Of a DNA stretch of 64,000 bases, positions 25,801 through 34,087 are shown piece after piece. The stretch is from assembly GCF_014775655.1 (NCBI RefSeq), contig NZ_CP061274.1, positions 2,046,001 through 2,110,000 of the forward strand, in the 5' to 3' direction. The position numbers were made by a program, and so were the translations under genes. Under the pieces are notes generated by a model. It was not told the origin of the DNA. It worked only from the letters and a program-made list of their open reading frames with translations, and searched no databases. Origin of the DNA: Clavibacter zhangzhiyongii (GTDB lineage: Bacteria > Actinomycetota > Actinomycetes > Actinomycetales > Microbacteriaceae). Positions within the stretch are counted from its first letter, which is position 1, and every line of letters begins with the position of its first letter.

Positions 25801-25818
25801 GCGGCTCGGGCGAGCCGC
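25801..25818. terminator. Convergent terminator hairpin
   Basis: GCGGCTCG and CGAGCCGC form a perfect 8-base stem around GG. It lies between the MHS transporter and the convergent ABC permease, in a stretch that contains further overlapping GC-rich inverted repeats. Confidence 0.5.
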
Positions 25819-25857
25819 GGCCGGGCGACCCGGCCCGGGCCGCCCGGCCGGCGCCGA

Positions 25858-26604
25858 TCAGCGCAGCTTGACCACGCGGATCGCCGCGACCGTGAGGAGC
25901 ACGAGCAGCGCGCCGAGGACCACGCTCGTCGCGAGGATCGGGAGGGCGTCCGCGGCGGTGAGACCGCCGGATCCCGCGATCGCCGTCGAGCCCAGGTTCA
26001 GCGCCCGCGTGTTGATCGCCTGCGGGAGCACCTCGGCCAGCGGACGCAGGGCCGTGGAGGTCACGGAGGCGACGCCCACGACGCACCCGACGAGGCACAG
26101 GGCGACCGGCGCCGCGAAGGACCGCAGCAGCAGCGACAGCAGGGACTGGACGGCGACGAGCGGCAGCGCGGCCACGATCGCGATCACCCCGACCGCGAGG
26201 AACTCCGGCGGGAACGGGCCGTCCAGCCGCAGCACGAACAGGCCCGAGATCGCGGTGCCGCCGACGAGCACCGCCTGCATCAGCGCCACCGGGACGAGGA
26301 TCACCACGACCTTCGCCAGCACGAGGCGGAGCGGCCGCGCGGTCGCGGTCAGCAGCGCGTTCCAGTTGGTGCCGCGGTGCTCGACGCGCCAGATCGCCGC
26401 CGCCAGGAGGCTGATCCCCATGGAGTAGAACAGCAGGCCGTAGAACAGCACGACCTGGGAGGTGACCGACGCCCACCCGGAGTCGAGGGTCTGCGCGTTG
26501 TTCGCCAGGTTGATGGTGCCGGTGACGACGGCGAGGACGGGCAGCAGCACGGCGATGACCCAGATGCTGGAGCGCTTGAGCTTCACGGCTTCGGCTCGGA
26601 GCAC
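25858..26604 (-). CDS. ABC-2 type permease of the lantibiotic-locus exporter (LanG/LanE-like)
   Basis: A 248-residue integral membrane protein with six hydrophobic segments. It opens with an amphipathic EAVKLKRSSIW stretch typical of LanE/LanG and BcrB permeases, followed by helix one. It is the third gene of an operon with an ATPase and another permease of the same size, only 4 bases after the latter. Such trios usually remove a peptide antibiotic from the membrane and give self-immunity, and here the locus lies next to a lantibiotic precursor. The start is a GTG at 26604. Confidence 0.8.
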   Translation of the reverse strand: MLRAEAVKLKRSSIWVIAVLLPVLAVVTGTINLANNAQTLDSGWASVTSQVVLFYGLLFYSMGISLLAAAIWRVEHRGTNWNALLTATARPLRLVLAKVVVILVPVALMQAVLVGGTAISGLFVLRLDGPFPPEFLAVGVIAIVAALPLVAVQSLLSLLLRSFAAPVALCLVGCVVGVASVTSTALRPLAEVLPQAINTRALNLGSTAIAGSGGLTAADALPILATSVVLGALLVLLTVAAIRVVKLR

Positions 26605-26608
26605 GGTT

Positions 26609-27361
26609 CTACCTCTCCACTCGATCGAGGCGGACGGTCGCGAGCGCGAAGGCCGCCGCGACCACGACGAGGAAGGCGACGATCCAGCCGAGCGGCGAGG
26701 CGACGTAGTCGACCCCCGCGTCCGACTGGCCGGCCTGCGAGATGACGGCGTAGTAGCCCCACGGGATGGCGCGGCTCGCGGCGGAGGGCAGCAGCAGCGA
26801 GAACACCGCCAGGAAGGCGCCCAGCATGCCGACGCCCACGCTGATGAGCTGGTTCTCCACGCGCGCCGCGAGCCAGACGTGCAGCGCGCAGAACGCCACG
26901 TCGACCAGGTAGAGCAGGAGCGTGTAGAGCGCCCACGGCGCCACGTCGAGCGGTACGCGGATCCCCGCGAGGTACCCGGCGGCGACGACGAGCAGGGACT
27001 GCACCAGCACGGCGGGCACGAGGAGCGCCGCGAGGGCGACGAGCTTCGCCCGGCAGAGCTCGCCTGCCGTGCGGCCGGCGCTCGCCGCGAGGATCCACCC
27101 GCCCGCCTGGTGCTCGATGTCGGTCTGCCGGCTCGCGATCACCGCGGTGAGGATCGGCGAGGTCATCGCCGCCATGAGCGTGTAGCCGAGCAGGAGCACG
27201 GCCCAGGGATGCGCGCCCGGATCGTCGAAGCCCGCGCGCGTGCTGCTCGCGAACTGCGACGCCGAGCTCAGGGCCGCGACGGCGACCACCATGCCGATGA
27301 GCAGCGGGAGCGAGCGGAGCCGGTGCATCTTGCGGAACTCGATCGCGACGGCGCGCCTCAC
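26609..27361 (-). CDS. ABC-2 type permease of the lantibiotic-locus exporter (LanE/LanG-like)
   Basis: A 250-residue protein with six hydrophobic segments and an N-terminus VRRAVAIEFRKMHRLRS, the Lys/Arg-rich amphipathic lead of this permease family. GTG at 27361 overlaps the ATPase stop in GTGA, so it is coupled to the ATPase. It is distantly similar in layout to the next permease, and the two would form the membrane half of a heterodimeric exporter. Which copy corresponds to LanE and which to LanG cannot be decided. Confidence 0.8.
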   Translation of the reverse strand: MRRAVAIEFRKMHRLRSLPLLIGMVVAVAALSSASQFASSTRAGFDDPGAHPWAVLLLGYTLMAAMTSPILTAVIASRQTDIEHQAGGWILAASAGRTAGELCRAKLVALAALLVPAVLVQSLLVVAAGYLAGIRVPLDVAPWALYTLLLYLVDVAFCALHVWLAARVENQLISVGVGMLGAFLAVFSLLLPSAASRAIPWGYYAVISQAGQSDAGVDYVASPLGWIVAFLVVVAAAFALATVRLDRVER

Positions 27362-28257
27362 AGCTGCCCCCCGCGACCGGTGATGTCCATGAACACGTCC
27401 TCGAGGCTCTGCGGGAGGCGGCGCACCTCGTGCACGGGGACGTCTGCGGCCACGAGCCGCCGCACGATCTCGGCCGTCTCGTCCTTGGAGCGCGCGCTGA
27501 GCCGGATCCCCTCGGGGCTCCTGTCCGCCCCGGCGACGACCTCCATGGCCCGCTCCGGCTCCGACGTCTCGATGACGAGGTCGGGGATCGAGTGCTCGAA
27601 CAGCTGGGCGCGCGTGCCCTGGAAGATCATGCGGCCCGAGGCGAGGATGCCGAGCACGCTGGCCATCTTCTCGATCTCGTCCAGGAGGTGGCTGGAGACC
27701 ATCACGGTGATCCCCTGGCTCGCCAGGTCCATGAGGAGGGAGCGGATCTCCTCGATGCCGGCCGGATCGAGGCCGTTGGTGGGCTCGTCGAGGACGAGCA
27801 GGGAGGGGTCGCGGGCGAGCGCCATGGCGATGCCCAGCCGCTGCTTCATGCCGAGCGAGTACCGGCGCACGAGCTTGTCCCGGTGCTGCGTGAGCCGCAC
27901 GGTGGCGAAGGCCCGCTCCACCTGGGCGTCGGCGAGCCCGAGCATGTCGCGCACGATGCGCATGTTCTCCCACCCGGTGAGGTGGCCGTAGCCGGCGGGC
28001 GCCTCGATCATCGACCCGATGGAGGGCAGCAGCCCGCCGCGCGTCGCCGGGGTCAGCCGCTGGCCGAACAGGTGGATCTCGCCCGCCGTCGGCTGCGAGA
28101 GCCCCAGCAGCATCTTCATGGTGGTGGACTTCCCGGATCCGTTCGGCCCGAGGAACCCGTACACGGACCCCTGCGGCACCTCGATGTCGAGCGCGTCGAC
28201 GGCGACGCGGTCGCGGAACCGCTTGGTCAGGCCGCGGGTCGAGATGACGGCGCTCAT
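27358..28257 (-). CDS. ABC transporter ATPase, BcrA/LanF type
   Basis: A 299-residue ATP-binding subunit. Walker A is GPNGSGKST (about residue 38), the Q-loop follows, the signature is the variant YSLGMKQRL seen in BcrA/NisF/SpaF proteins, Walker B reads LLVLDEPTNGLDPAG, and the switch histidine is in SSHLLDE. The C-terminal 80 residues form the accessory domain common to this subfamily. With the two permeases it makes a bacteriocin immunity/export complex. It starts with ATG at 28257. The 152 bases upstream, before the response regulator gene, hold no gene, so it could have its own promoter. Confidence 0.87.
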   Translation of the reverse strand: MSAVISTRGLTKRFRDRVAVDALDIEVPQGSVYGFLGPNGSGKSTTMKMLLGLSQPTAGEIHLFGQRLTPATRGGLLPSIGSMIEAPAGYGHLTGWENMRIVRDMLGLADAQVERAFATVRLTQHRDKLVRRYSLGMKQRLGIAMALARDPSLLVLDEPTNGLDPAGIEEIRSLLMDLASQGITVMVSSHLLDEIEKMASVLGILASGRMIFQGTRAQLFEHSIPDLVIETSEPERAMEVVAGADRSPEGIRLSARSKDETAEIVRRLVAADVPVHEVRRLPQSLEDVFMDITGRGGQL

Positions 28258-28409
28258 CGGAGGCGTGCTGTCGTGGTCGGCATGCCCCCATCCTCGGCGG
28301 GCCGACGCGGGCGCGCATCGTGCCGTGGGCCGGTCCCGGCCGGCGCGCCCTCCTGCGATGGGAGGAGCAGGCGGCAGGGCGGCGGCACCTCGGCGCCACG
28401 CCGCGGGGA

Positions 28410-29084
28410 TCAGGCGGCGAGGCCCCGGCGGTGCGCCCAGATCACCAGGTGCACGCGGTCGCGCACGCCGAGCTTCGTGAGGATGTGGCCGACGTGCGTC
28501 TTCACCGTGACCTCCGCGATGGAGAGGTCGCGCGCGATCTCCGGGTTGGACGCGCCCGTGACCAGGCGCGTGAACACGACCCGCTCGCGGTCGGTGAGGA
28601 CCTCGAGGGCGGCGGTGTCGGGAGCGGGCGGCGCCGCCTGCTCGACGGCCAGCCGGTCCAGCAGCCGCTGCGTGGTGCTCAGCGAGGCCGCGAAGGTGCC
28701 GTTGTGCACGGAGCGGATCGCGTCGACGAGCTGCACGGCGGTGCTGTCCTTCAGCAGGAAGCCCACGGCGCCGGCGCGCAGCATGCGGAGGGCGTAGGCG
28801 TCCGTGTCGTGGGTGGTGAGGCCCAGGATCCGGGTGGGCGGCACGTGCCCGTCCGCCACGAGCCGCCGGGTCGCCTCGATCCCGTCGAGGACCGGCATGC
28901 GCACGTCCATGAGCACCACGTCGGGGCGGAGCTCGGCGACGCGCGCGACCGCCTGCTCGCCGTCGGCGCAGACGGCGACCGACACCATGTCCCGCTGCGC
29001 GTCCACGATGCGCGCGAAGCCGTCCCGCACCAGGGACTGGTCGTCGACCACGACGACGCGGATGGGCGCGGGCGCGTCGCTCAC
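28410..29084 (-). CDS. NarL/LuxR-family response regulator
   Basis: A 224-residue two-component regulator. The receiver domain shows the acidic pair DD (residues 14-15), phosphoacceptor Asp60 in VVLMDVRMP, the conserved Thr in GLTTHD and Lys in FLLKDS. A LuxR-type helix-turn-helix follows at about residues 155-220 (LTDRERVVFTRLVTGASN, then EVTVKTHVGHIL). The GTG start overlaps the stop of the histidine kinase gene. It probably controls the adjacent ABC exporter and the lantibiotic genes. Confidence 0.88.
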   Translation of the reverse strand: MSDAPAPIRVVVVDDQSLVRDGFARIVDAQRDMVSVAVCADGEQAVARVAELRPDVVLMDVRMPVLDGIEATRRLVADGHVPPTRILGLTTHDTDAYALRMLRAGAVGFLLKDSTAVQLVDAIRSVHNGTFAASLSTTQRLLDRLAVEQAAPPAPDTAALEVLTDRERVVFTRLVTGASNPEIARDLSIAEVTVKTHVGHILTKLGVRDRVHLVIWAHRRGLAA

Positions 29085-30217
29085 GGGGTGGTCCCGCCGG
29101 GCGGAGGGGTCGTCGGCCATCGGGCCCGCACGACGAACTCGTCGCCGCACGCGTACCCCGCCTGTCCGCCGTAGAGGGCGCCGCGACGCCGGATCCCCGT
29201 CAGGCCCCGGTGCTCCTCCACCGGCCGGTGCGCGCGATCCGGCGCCACGCGGTTGGCGACCGTGACGGTCAGCGCGTCCTGCGACCACTCGACGCGGAGG
29301 CGCGCCGCGTCCCCCTCGCCGTGCCGGACCGCGTTCGTGAGGGACTCCTGCACGACCCGGTAGACGGCCACGCCCATGCCCGGGAGGAGCGGCCGGGGCG
29401 CGCCCTGGTCCTCCCGGTCGACGCGGATCCCGGAGCGGCGGAACCCCTCGACGAGGGCGTCGAGGTCGTCCCATCCCGGCGCGGGACGCACGTCGGCGAC
29501 GGCGGGGGCGAGGAGGCCCCTGACCTCCTGCAGGGCCGCGCGACCGCTCTCGGAGATCGTGCGGAACATCTCGGTCGACTCGGGGCTCGATGCGGTCGCC
29601 CGCCCGCTCTCCGCCTGCACGATGACGCTCGTCAGCGTGTGCGCGAGCACGTCGTGCATGTCGTCGCTCATGCGCTCCCGCTCCTCGTAGGCGGCCAGGC
29701 GGGTGCGCGCGTCGGCGTCGCGCTCGGACATGAGCGTCCGGAGCTCGGCGATGCGCACGGCCTCGCGCCGTCGTCGTTCGAGGAGCCCGACCGCCCACGC
29801 GATCGCGAAGCTCAGGGAGACGAGGGCGATCACGAGCCCGACGGATCCGGGGGATCCCAGCTCCTGGCCGGTGAGCGTGCGCGCGCCGAGGACGACGACG
29901 AAGCAGGCGCCGAGGGCGAGGCTCGCGTGCCGGAGCCGGTCGGCGGCGTGGGCGGCCACCGAGTAGGCGGAGACCAGGAGCACGACGTCGCCCGGGAACA
30001 GCAGCGATCCCGTCGTCAGCATGTGCGTGGACGAGATCGCCGTGGCCAGCAGCGCGGAGGTGAGGGGCCGCGCGTGGCGCCCGGCGAGGGTGAGCCCCAT
30101 GAGGGAGGACCAGAGCCAGTCGGGCTGGCCCAGGAGGCCCATGACCGCGCAGGCGACCGCGACGGCGACGGCGACGCCCGCGTCGCCGTACGCGCGCAGA
30201 CTCCCCCGTCGCATCAC
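29081..30217 (-). CDS. Sensor histidine kinase, HisKA_3 type
   Basis: A 378-residue membrane kinase. Five or six hydrophobic segments cover residues 12-145 with very short loops, so there is almost no extracytoplasmic sensing domain, as in intramembrane-sensing kinases. The phosphoacceptor is His188 in the sequence SDDMHDVLAH. The ATPase domain has VVQESLTNAVRHG (N box) and RGLTGIRRRG (G box). It pairs with the NarL-type regulator and diverges from the lantibiotic precursor. The start is GTG 30217 or ATG 30214. Such kinases often sense cell-wall stress or lipid II-binding peptides. Confidence 0.87.
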   Translation of the reverse strand: MMRRGSLRAYGDAGVAVAVAVACAVMGLLGQPDWLWSSLMGLTLAGRHARPLTSALLATAISSTHMLTTGSLLFPGDVVLLVSAYSVAAHAADRLRHASLALGACFVVVLGARTLTGQELGSPGSVGLVIALVSLSFAIAWAVGLLERRRREAVRIAELRTLMSERDADARTRLAAYEERERMSDDMHDVLAHTLTSVIVQAESGRATASSPESTEMFRTISESGRAALQEVRGLLAPAVADVRPAPGWDDLDALVEGFRRSGIRVDREDQGAPRPLLPGMGVAVYRVVQESLTNAVRHGEGDAARLRVEWSQDALTVTVANRVAPDRAHRPVEEHRGLTGIRRRGALYGGQAGYACGDEFVVRARWPTTPPPGGTTP

Positions 30218-30578
30218 GCAGCCAGGCTAGCGCGGGGGTCGGGCCGACGACCCGACGACGCCGGGACGACGACGGCGTTCCGCCTCGCGCGGGATCCCGA
30301 CGGCCGCCGCCTCCGACCATCGGCGGAGGGCGGGGGCGCGGGAAGTCACCGGATCGCACGATGTGCACCCGCCATGCCGCTGGGAGCCTCATCCCCAGGG
30401 ACCGCAGACGGGCTGGGCGTCGACGGGCTACATCGGCCGAGGCGCACGGATCCGGGTCCCGAAGGGGCTTGTCGACCCAGTCATCGCCTTCGGGCCGTCG
30501 GGATGGGTGCGGCTCGCACCGCGGTCCGGGCCGCCGGCCGGGATCCATCCGCAACAACAGGAACACAGGTGGAACACG
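30218..30578 (+). promoter_or_regulatory. Control region between the two-component system and the lantibiotic precursor
   Basis: This 361-base divergent region carries no convincing gene. An inverted repeat, CCCGAAGG at 30458-30465 with CCTTCGGG at 30487-30494, lies about 90 bases before the precursor start and could be an operator or a leader structure. No clear -35/-10 pair is visible for the precursor. AGGTGG sits 8 bases before its ATG. A forward frame is open through part of the region but looks non-coding. Confidence 0.45.
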
Positions 30579-30785
30579 ATGAACGACACCCTCGAGACGG
30601 CACCGCCCGTCATGGTCAGCCCGCGCTGGGACACGCTCCTCGACGCGGTCGACGAGACCAGCCCCTCCGTCCAGACCCAGATCGACGCCGAGTTCCGGCG
30701 CGTCGTGAGCCCGTACATGGCGAGCAGCGGCTGGCTCTGCACCCTCACCATCGAGTGCGGGACGTTCATCTGCGCGTGTCGCTGA
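30579..30785 (+). CDS. clvA: Actagardine/michiganin-type class II lantibiotic precursor
   Basis: A 68-residue precursor. Residues 1-47 are an acidic leader ([18 protein letters not shown] at the start, RRVVSPYM at the end) without a double-glycine site. The core from Ala48 contains [19 protein letters not shown] followed by a final Arg. By analogy with actagardine, Ser49-Cys54 would form lanthionine, and Thr55-Cys60, Thr57-Cys65 and Thr62-Cys67 methyllanthionines, giving a globular lipid II binder. From memory, michiganin A of Clavibacter michiganensis differs by Ser at the first core position and Ile in place of the Phe at residue 63. The LanM gene follows after a hairpin. The symbol follows the michiganin locus name. 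Confidence 0.93.
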   Translation: MNDTLETAPPVMVSPRWDTLLDAVDETSPSVQTQIDAEFRRVVSPYMASSGWLCTLTIECGTFICACR

Positions 30786-30889
30786 CGGACCCCCTCGGCG
30801 GACGGGCCGCGCGCCTCGCGCGGCCCGTCCGCTCCGTCGCGCGCACCGCCCGCACCGCCCGCGTCGCCGCCGAGCGGGTCACGACGTGA
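30776..30889 (+). CDS. Possible 37-residue coupling ORF between precursor and synthetase
   Basis: An Arg/Ala-rich frame ([19 protein letters not shown] and onwards) begins with GTG inside the last codons of the precursor and ends with TGA overlapping the GTG of the synthetase. The overlap at both ends is the pattern of translational coupling, but the GTG has no Shine-Dalgarno and the composition is what a hairpin-rich spacer would encode. I consider a real product unlikely; passage of ribosomes through it could melt the hairpin. Confidence 0.2.
   Translation: MSLTDPLGGRAARLARPVRSVARTARTARVAAERVTT
30798..30832 (+). terminator. Perfect 16-bp hairpin between precursor and LanM (attenuator)
   Basis: GCGGACGGGCCGCGCG (30798-30813) and its exact complement (30817-30832) form a 16-base-pair stem with a 3-base loop, starting 12 bases after the precursor stop. 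No T-run follows. Such structures after lanA genes usually allow partial read-through so that precursor transcripts exceed synthetase transcripts, and they protect the short mRNA. Confidence 0.75.
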
Positions 30890-33800
30890 CGATGACCGCG
30901 GCCGAGCTGTCGCTGATGCAGGCGGCCAGGCTGCGCGAGCGACGCGCCGTCCCCCGGGCCGAACCGCGCGTGGATCCCGGGCCGGCCCGCGCCTGGCGCG
31001 AGCACGTCCTCGAGGACGACGGCTCCCACGCCGCGTACCTCGCCGGGCAGCTCCTCGACGAGGCCGACCTCACGGGGCTCCTGACAGGCGAGGCGTGGAC
31101 GCCCCGGCCCGGCAGCGCGGACTGGCTCGACCTGGTGGCGCCGTGGCTGCTCGATCCGCCGGTCGACGCAGGGGGCTACGCGCCGAGGACCGGGCACCTG
31201 GTGGTCGAGGACACGCGCGTGCCCGGGCTCCCGTTCGCCGCGCTGCTCCGCCCGATGGTCGTCGGGCAGCGTGCGCACCTCGCCCGGTGGCCGTGGCTCG
31301 CGGCCGCCGCCCGCTCCGACCTGCTCGACGGCCTCGCGGAGCAGCTCGCGACGCTCGCCCTGCGGAGCCTCCTCGCCGAGCTGGCCCGGGATCCGGCTCC
31401 CGGCCGGTACGCCCGCCTCGAGGCGCGCCTCGCCGATCCCGCGCAGCGCGCCGACTTCCTCTCCCGTCACCCCGTCCTCGCCCGCGACCTCGTCACGGCG
31501 ATCCGCAGCTGGCGCGCGCACATGCAGCGCATCCTCGACCGCCTGCGCGCCGACCACGGGGCCCTCGTGCACGCGGGCTTGGCTCCCGCCAGCCTCGCCG
31601 ACCTGGAAGCGGTGGACCTCGGGGCGGGCGATCCCCACGACGGCGGCCAGTCGGTCGCGACGCTGCGGTTCGCCGACGGCCGTCGGCTCGTCTACAAGCC
31701 GCGCGACTGCGCCGTCTTCGCGCTGTACCGCGACCTGGTCACCGTCCTCGCGCCCGCCCTCCCGCCGTCGATGCGGCTGCGCGCGGCCCAGGTGCTACCG
31801 CGCGAGGGGTACGGCTGGGTGGAGTTCGTGGAGCACGCGGAGGATCCCGACGCGGGCATCCCCCTCGAGCAGCACCTGGAGCGGCTCGGCTCCCTGCTCG
31901 CCGTCGCGCACGTGCTCGGCGCGTCCGACCTGCACCTCGAGAACGTCATCGCGTCGGCGGAGGGACCCGTGCCCATCGACCTGGAGACGCTGATCCAGAA
32001 CCGCAGCGAGGTCGACGGCGACGACGGCACGGCCCTCACCCGGGCCTCCCGGATGCTCAACGCGTCGGTGCTCGGCAGCGGCATCCTCCCGGTGCAGCTC
32101 ACGACCGGGGAGGGCACGAGCATCGACGTCAGCGTCAGCACCGGGGGCCTCCACGACGCGGGGACGACGGCGACGGTGCACCAGGTGGCTGACGCGTGCG
32201 CGGACGGCATGCGGATCGAGTCCCGCGAGATGCCCGTGGGCCGGTCCCGCAACCAGCCGCCGGGCGCGACCCTCGCGGGCATCCGCGCCGGCCGCTCCGC
32301 CATCGCGGACGGGTACCGGCGCACGTTCCGCGCCGTCCTCGAGCGCCGCACGGAGGTCCGCGGGCTCCTGTCGGAGGTGCCCGACCTCTCCTCGCGCCAC
32401 ATCCTGCGCGCGACCCGCTCCTACTCCCTGCTCCTCACCGAGATGCGCCGACCGCGGCCGCTGCGCAGCGGCATCGACCGGGACCACCTCCTCCGCCACC
32501 TGTGGACGCGCGTCGAGGACCACCCGGGGGACGCCGCGCTCGTCGCCGCCGAGGAGCGCGCCCTCTGGCGGCTCGACGTCCCGCTGTTCTCCACCCGGAT
32601 GGACTCGCGGGCGCTGATCGCCGACGCGGACGAGGTCGCGCCGCGGCACTTCGCGCGGACCACGCGCGAGGACGTGCTCGACCGGCTCGCCGGGCTCTCC
32701 CTCGACGACCTCCCGGAGTCCCTCCGCCTCATCGACGAGTCCGTGCTGGCGGCGACCGCGACACCCGACGGCGACGGCGACGGCGAGGGCGACCTGCCCG
32801 ACGCGCCCCCTCGCGCGGCCACGGGGGCCGCCTCGTCCCCCGGTCCCGTGATCCGCACGGACGACGACGCCCTCCGCGACGCGGCGCGCGGCCAGGCCCG
32901 GATCCTCCTCGACTCCGCCGTCCTCGGGCAGGACGACGTGACCTGGATCGGCCTGAGCAGCAGCCTCGACAGCAGCGGCCTCGAGTACCGCCCCGCGGGC
33001 CCCACCCTGTACGACGGGCTGGCCGGGATCGCGTTCGCCGCGACCCATGCGCACAGCGTGCTGCCCGACCTCGGGCTCGACGACCTCGCCCGCCGGGCGA
33101 TGCACGCGGTCACGGCGATCCTCGACGACTGGGCGCGGGGGCTGGTCGAGCTGCCCGTGGGCGCCTACAGCGGCGCCGCCGGGCTCCTGCTCGCGCTCGC
33201 CCACCACGACGCGCAGGTCGGCGGCGATCCGCACCGCGAGCTGCGCGCCGCGGTCGTCCGTCGGCTCGGCGAGGTCGCGCACGAGGATCCGCACCTCGAC
33301 GTCATGGCGGGCGTCGCGGGTGCGTGCGCCGTCGTCGCCGCGCTGCCCGAGAGCGGGACGGACGCCGGACGCGCCACCCTGCGCGCGCTCGCGGGACGCG
33401 CCCTGAGCACGGCGGTGGCGGTGGAGGGCGGGGCCCTCGCGTGGGAGACGGGATCCGACCGCGTGCGTCTCGGCGGCTTCTCGCACGGCGCGACCGGGAT
33501 CGGCTGGGCGCTCGCCCGCACCGCGGAGGCCCTCGGCGACGACGCCGTCGCCGACGCGGCCGTCCGCGCGCTGCGCTTCGACGACGCGCTCTTCGACCCG
33601 TCGCGCCGCCGCTGGCTCGACGCCCGACCGGAGGCCAGGTCGGCGACGGGCGCCTACCCCGCGCACTGGTGCCACGGCGCCGCGGGCATCGCGATGGCGC
33701 GCGCCGACGCCGCCGCGTCGCTGGGGAGGCCCGACCTCCTCGAGCTCGCCCTCGTCGGCGCCCGGGAGACGGCGTCGGATGCCCTCCCGTCGGACGACTC

Positions 33801-34056
33801 CCTGTGCCACGGATCGCTCGGCAACCTCGGGGCCGTGCGCGGCGTCACCCGACGCGTCGGCGCCGAGACGGGGCTCCCGGGACTCCGCGACCGCGCGCTG
33901 AAGCGCGTCCTCCGAGCGGGCCCCCGCAGCGGCCTGCCCGAGGGCGTGACCAGCGTGCGGGGGCTGATGCTCGGCACCGCGGGCGCGCTGCACGCCCTGT
34001 GCCGGGAGCTGGATCCCGGCATCCCGGACGTGCTGCTGCTGGAGGGCCCGCGCTGA
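30886..34056 (+). CDS. lanM: LanM class II lanthionine synthetase
   Basis: A 1056-residue bifunctional enzyme. The N-terminal dehydratase domain (DUF4135, about residues 90-640) phosphorylates and eliminates Ser/Thr; kinase-like residues are visible as Lys271 in LVYKPRD, Asp348 and His350 in ASDLHLENV, and IDLETL. The C-terminal LanC-like cyclase (about 690-1050) has His867 in GFSHGATG and the zinc ligands Cys929 (WCHG), Cys974 and His975 (LCHGSLGN), with the Cys-Cys spacing close to that of NisC. An Asp/Gly/Pro-rich linker lies around residues 625-660. It should install the four rings in the upstream precursor. Start is GTG 30886 or ATG 30892. Confidence 0.95.
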   Translation: MTMTAAELSLMQAARLRERRAVPRAEPRVDPGPARAWREHVLEDDGSHAAYLAGQLLDEADLTGLLTGEAWTPRPGSADWLDLVAPWLLDPPVDAGGYAPRTGHLVVEDTRVPGLPFAALLRPMVVGQRAHLARWPWLAAAARSDLLDGLAEQLATLALRSLLAELARDPAPGRYARLEARLADPAQRADFLSRHPVLARDLVTAIRSWRAHMQRILDRLRADHGALVHAGLAPASLADLEAVDLGAGDPHDGGQSVATLRFADGRRLVYKPRDCAVFALYRDLVTVLAPALPPSMRLRAAQVLPREGYGWVEFVEHAEDPDAGIPLEQHLERLGSLLAVAHVLGASDLHLENVIASAEGPVPIDLETLIQNRSEVDGDDGTALTRASRMLNASVLGSGILPVQLTTGEGTSIDVSVSTGGLHDAGTTATVHQVADACADGMRIESREMPVGRSRNQPPGATLAGIRAGRSAIADGYRRTFRAVLERRTEVRGLLSEVPDLSSRHILRATRSYSLLLTEMRRPRPLRSGIDRDHLLRHLWTRVEDHPGDAALVAAEERALWRLDVPLFSTRMDSRALIADADEVAPRHFARTTREDVLDRLAGLSLDDLPESLRLIDESVLAATATPDGDGDGEGDLPDAPPRAATGAASSPGPVIRTDDDALRDAARGQARILLDSAVLGQDDVTWIGLSSSLDSSGLEYRPAGPTLYDGLAGIAFAATHAHSVLPDLGLDDLARRAMHAVTAILDDWARGLVELPVGAYSGAAGLLLALAHHDAQVGGDPHRELRAAVVRRLGEVAHEDPHLDVMAGVAGACAVVAALPESGTDAGRATLRALAGRALSTAVAVEGGALAWETGSDRVRLGGFSHGATGIGWALARTAEALGDDAVADAAVRALRFDDALFDPSRRRWLDARPEARSATGAYPAHWCHGAAGIAMARADAAASLGRPDLLELALVGARETASDALPSDDSLCHGSLGNLGAVRGVTRRVGAETGLPGLRDRALKRVLRAGPRSGLPEGVTSVRGLMLGTAGALHALCRELDPGIPDVLLLEGPR

Positions 34057-34087
34057 GGTCCCGCGCGCCGGCCCGTATCGTGGCGCC

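Noticed and set aside
30363-30578. N-terminal extension of the lantibiotic precursor to an upstream start at 30363
   Set aside because: The extra 72 residues look non-coding, whereas the ATG at 30579 has a Shine-Dalgarno-like AGGTGG and gives a leader of normal size.
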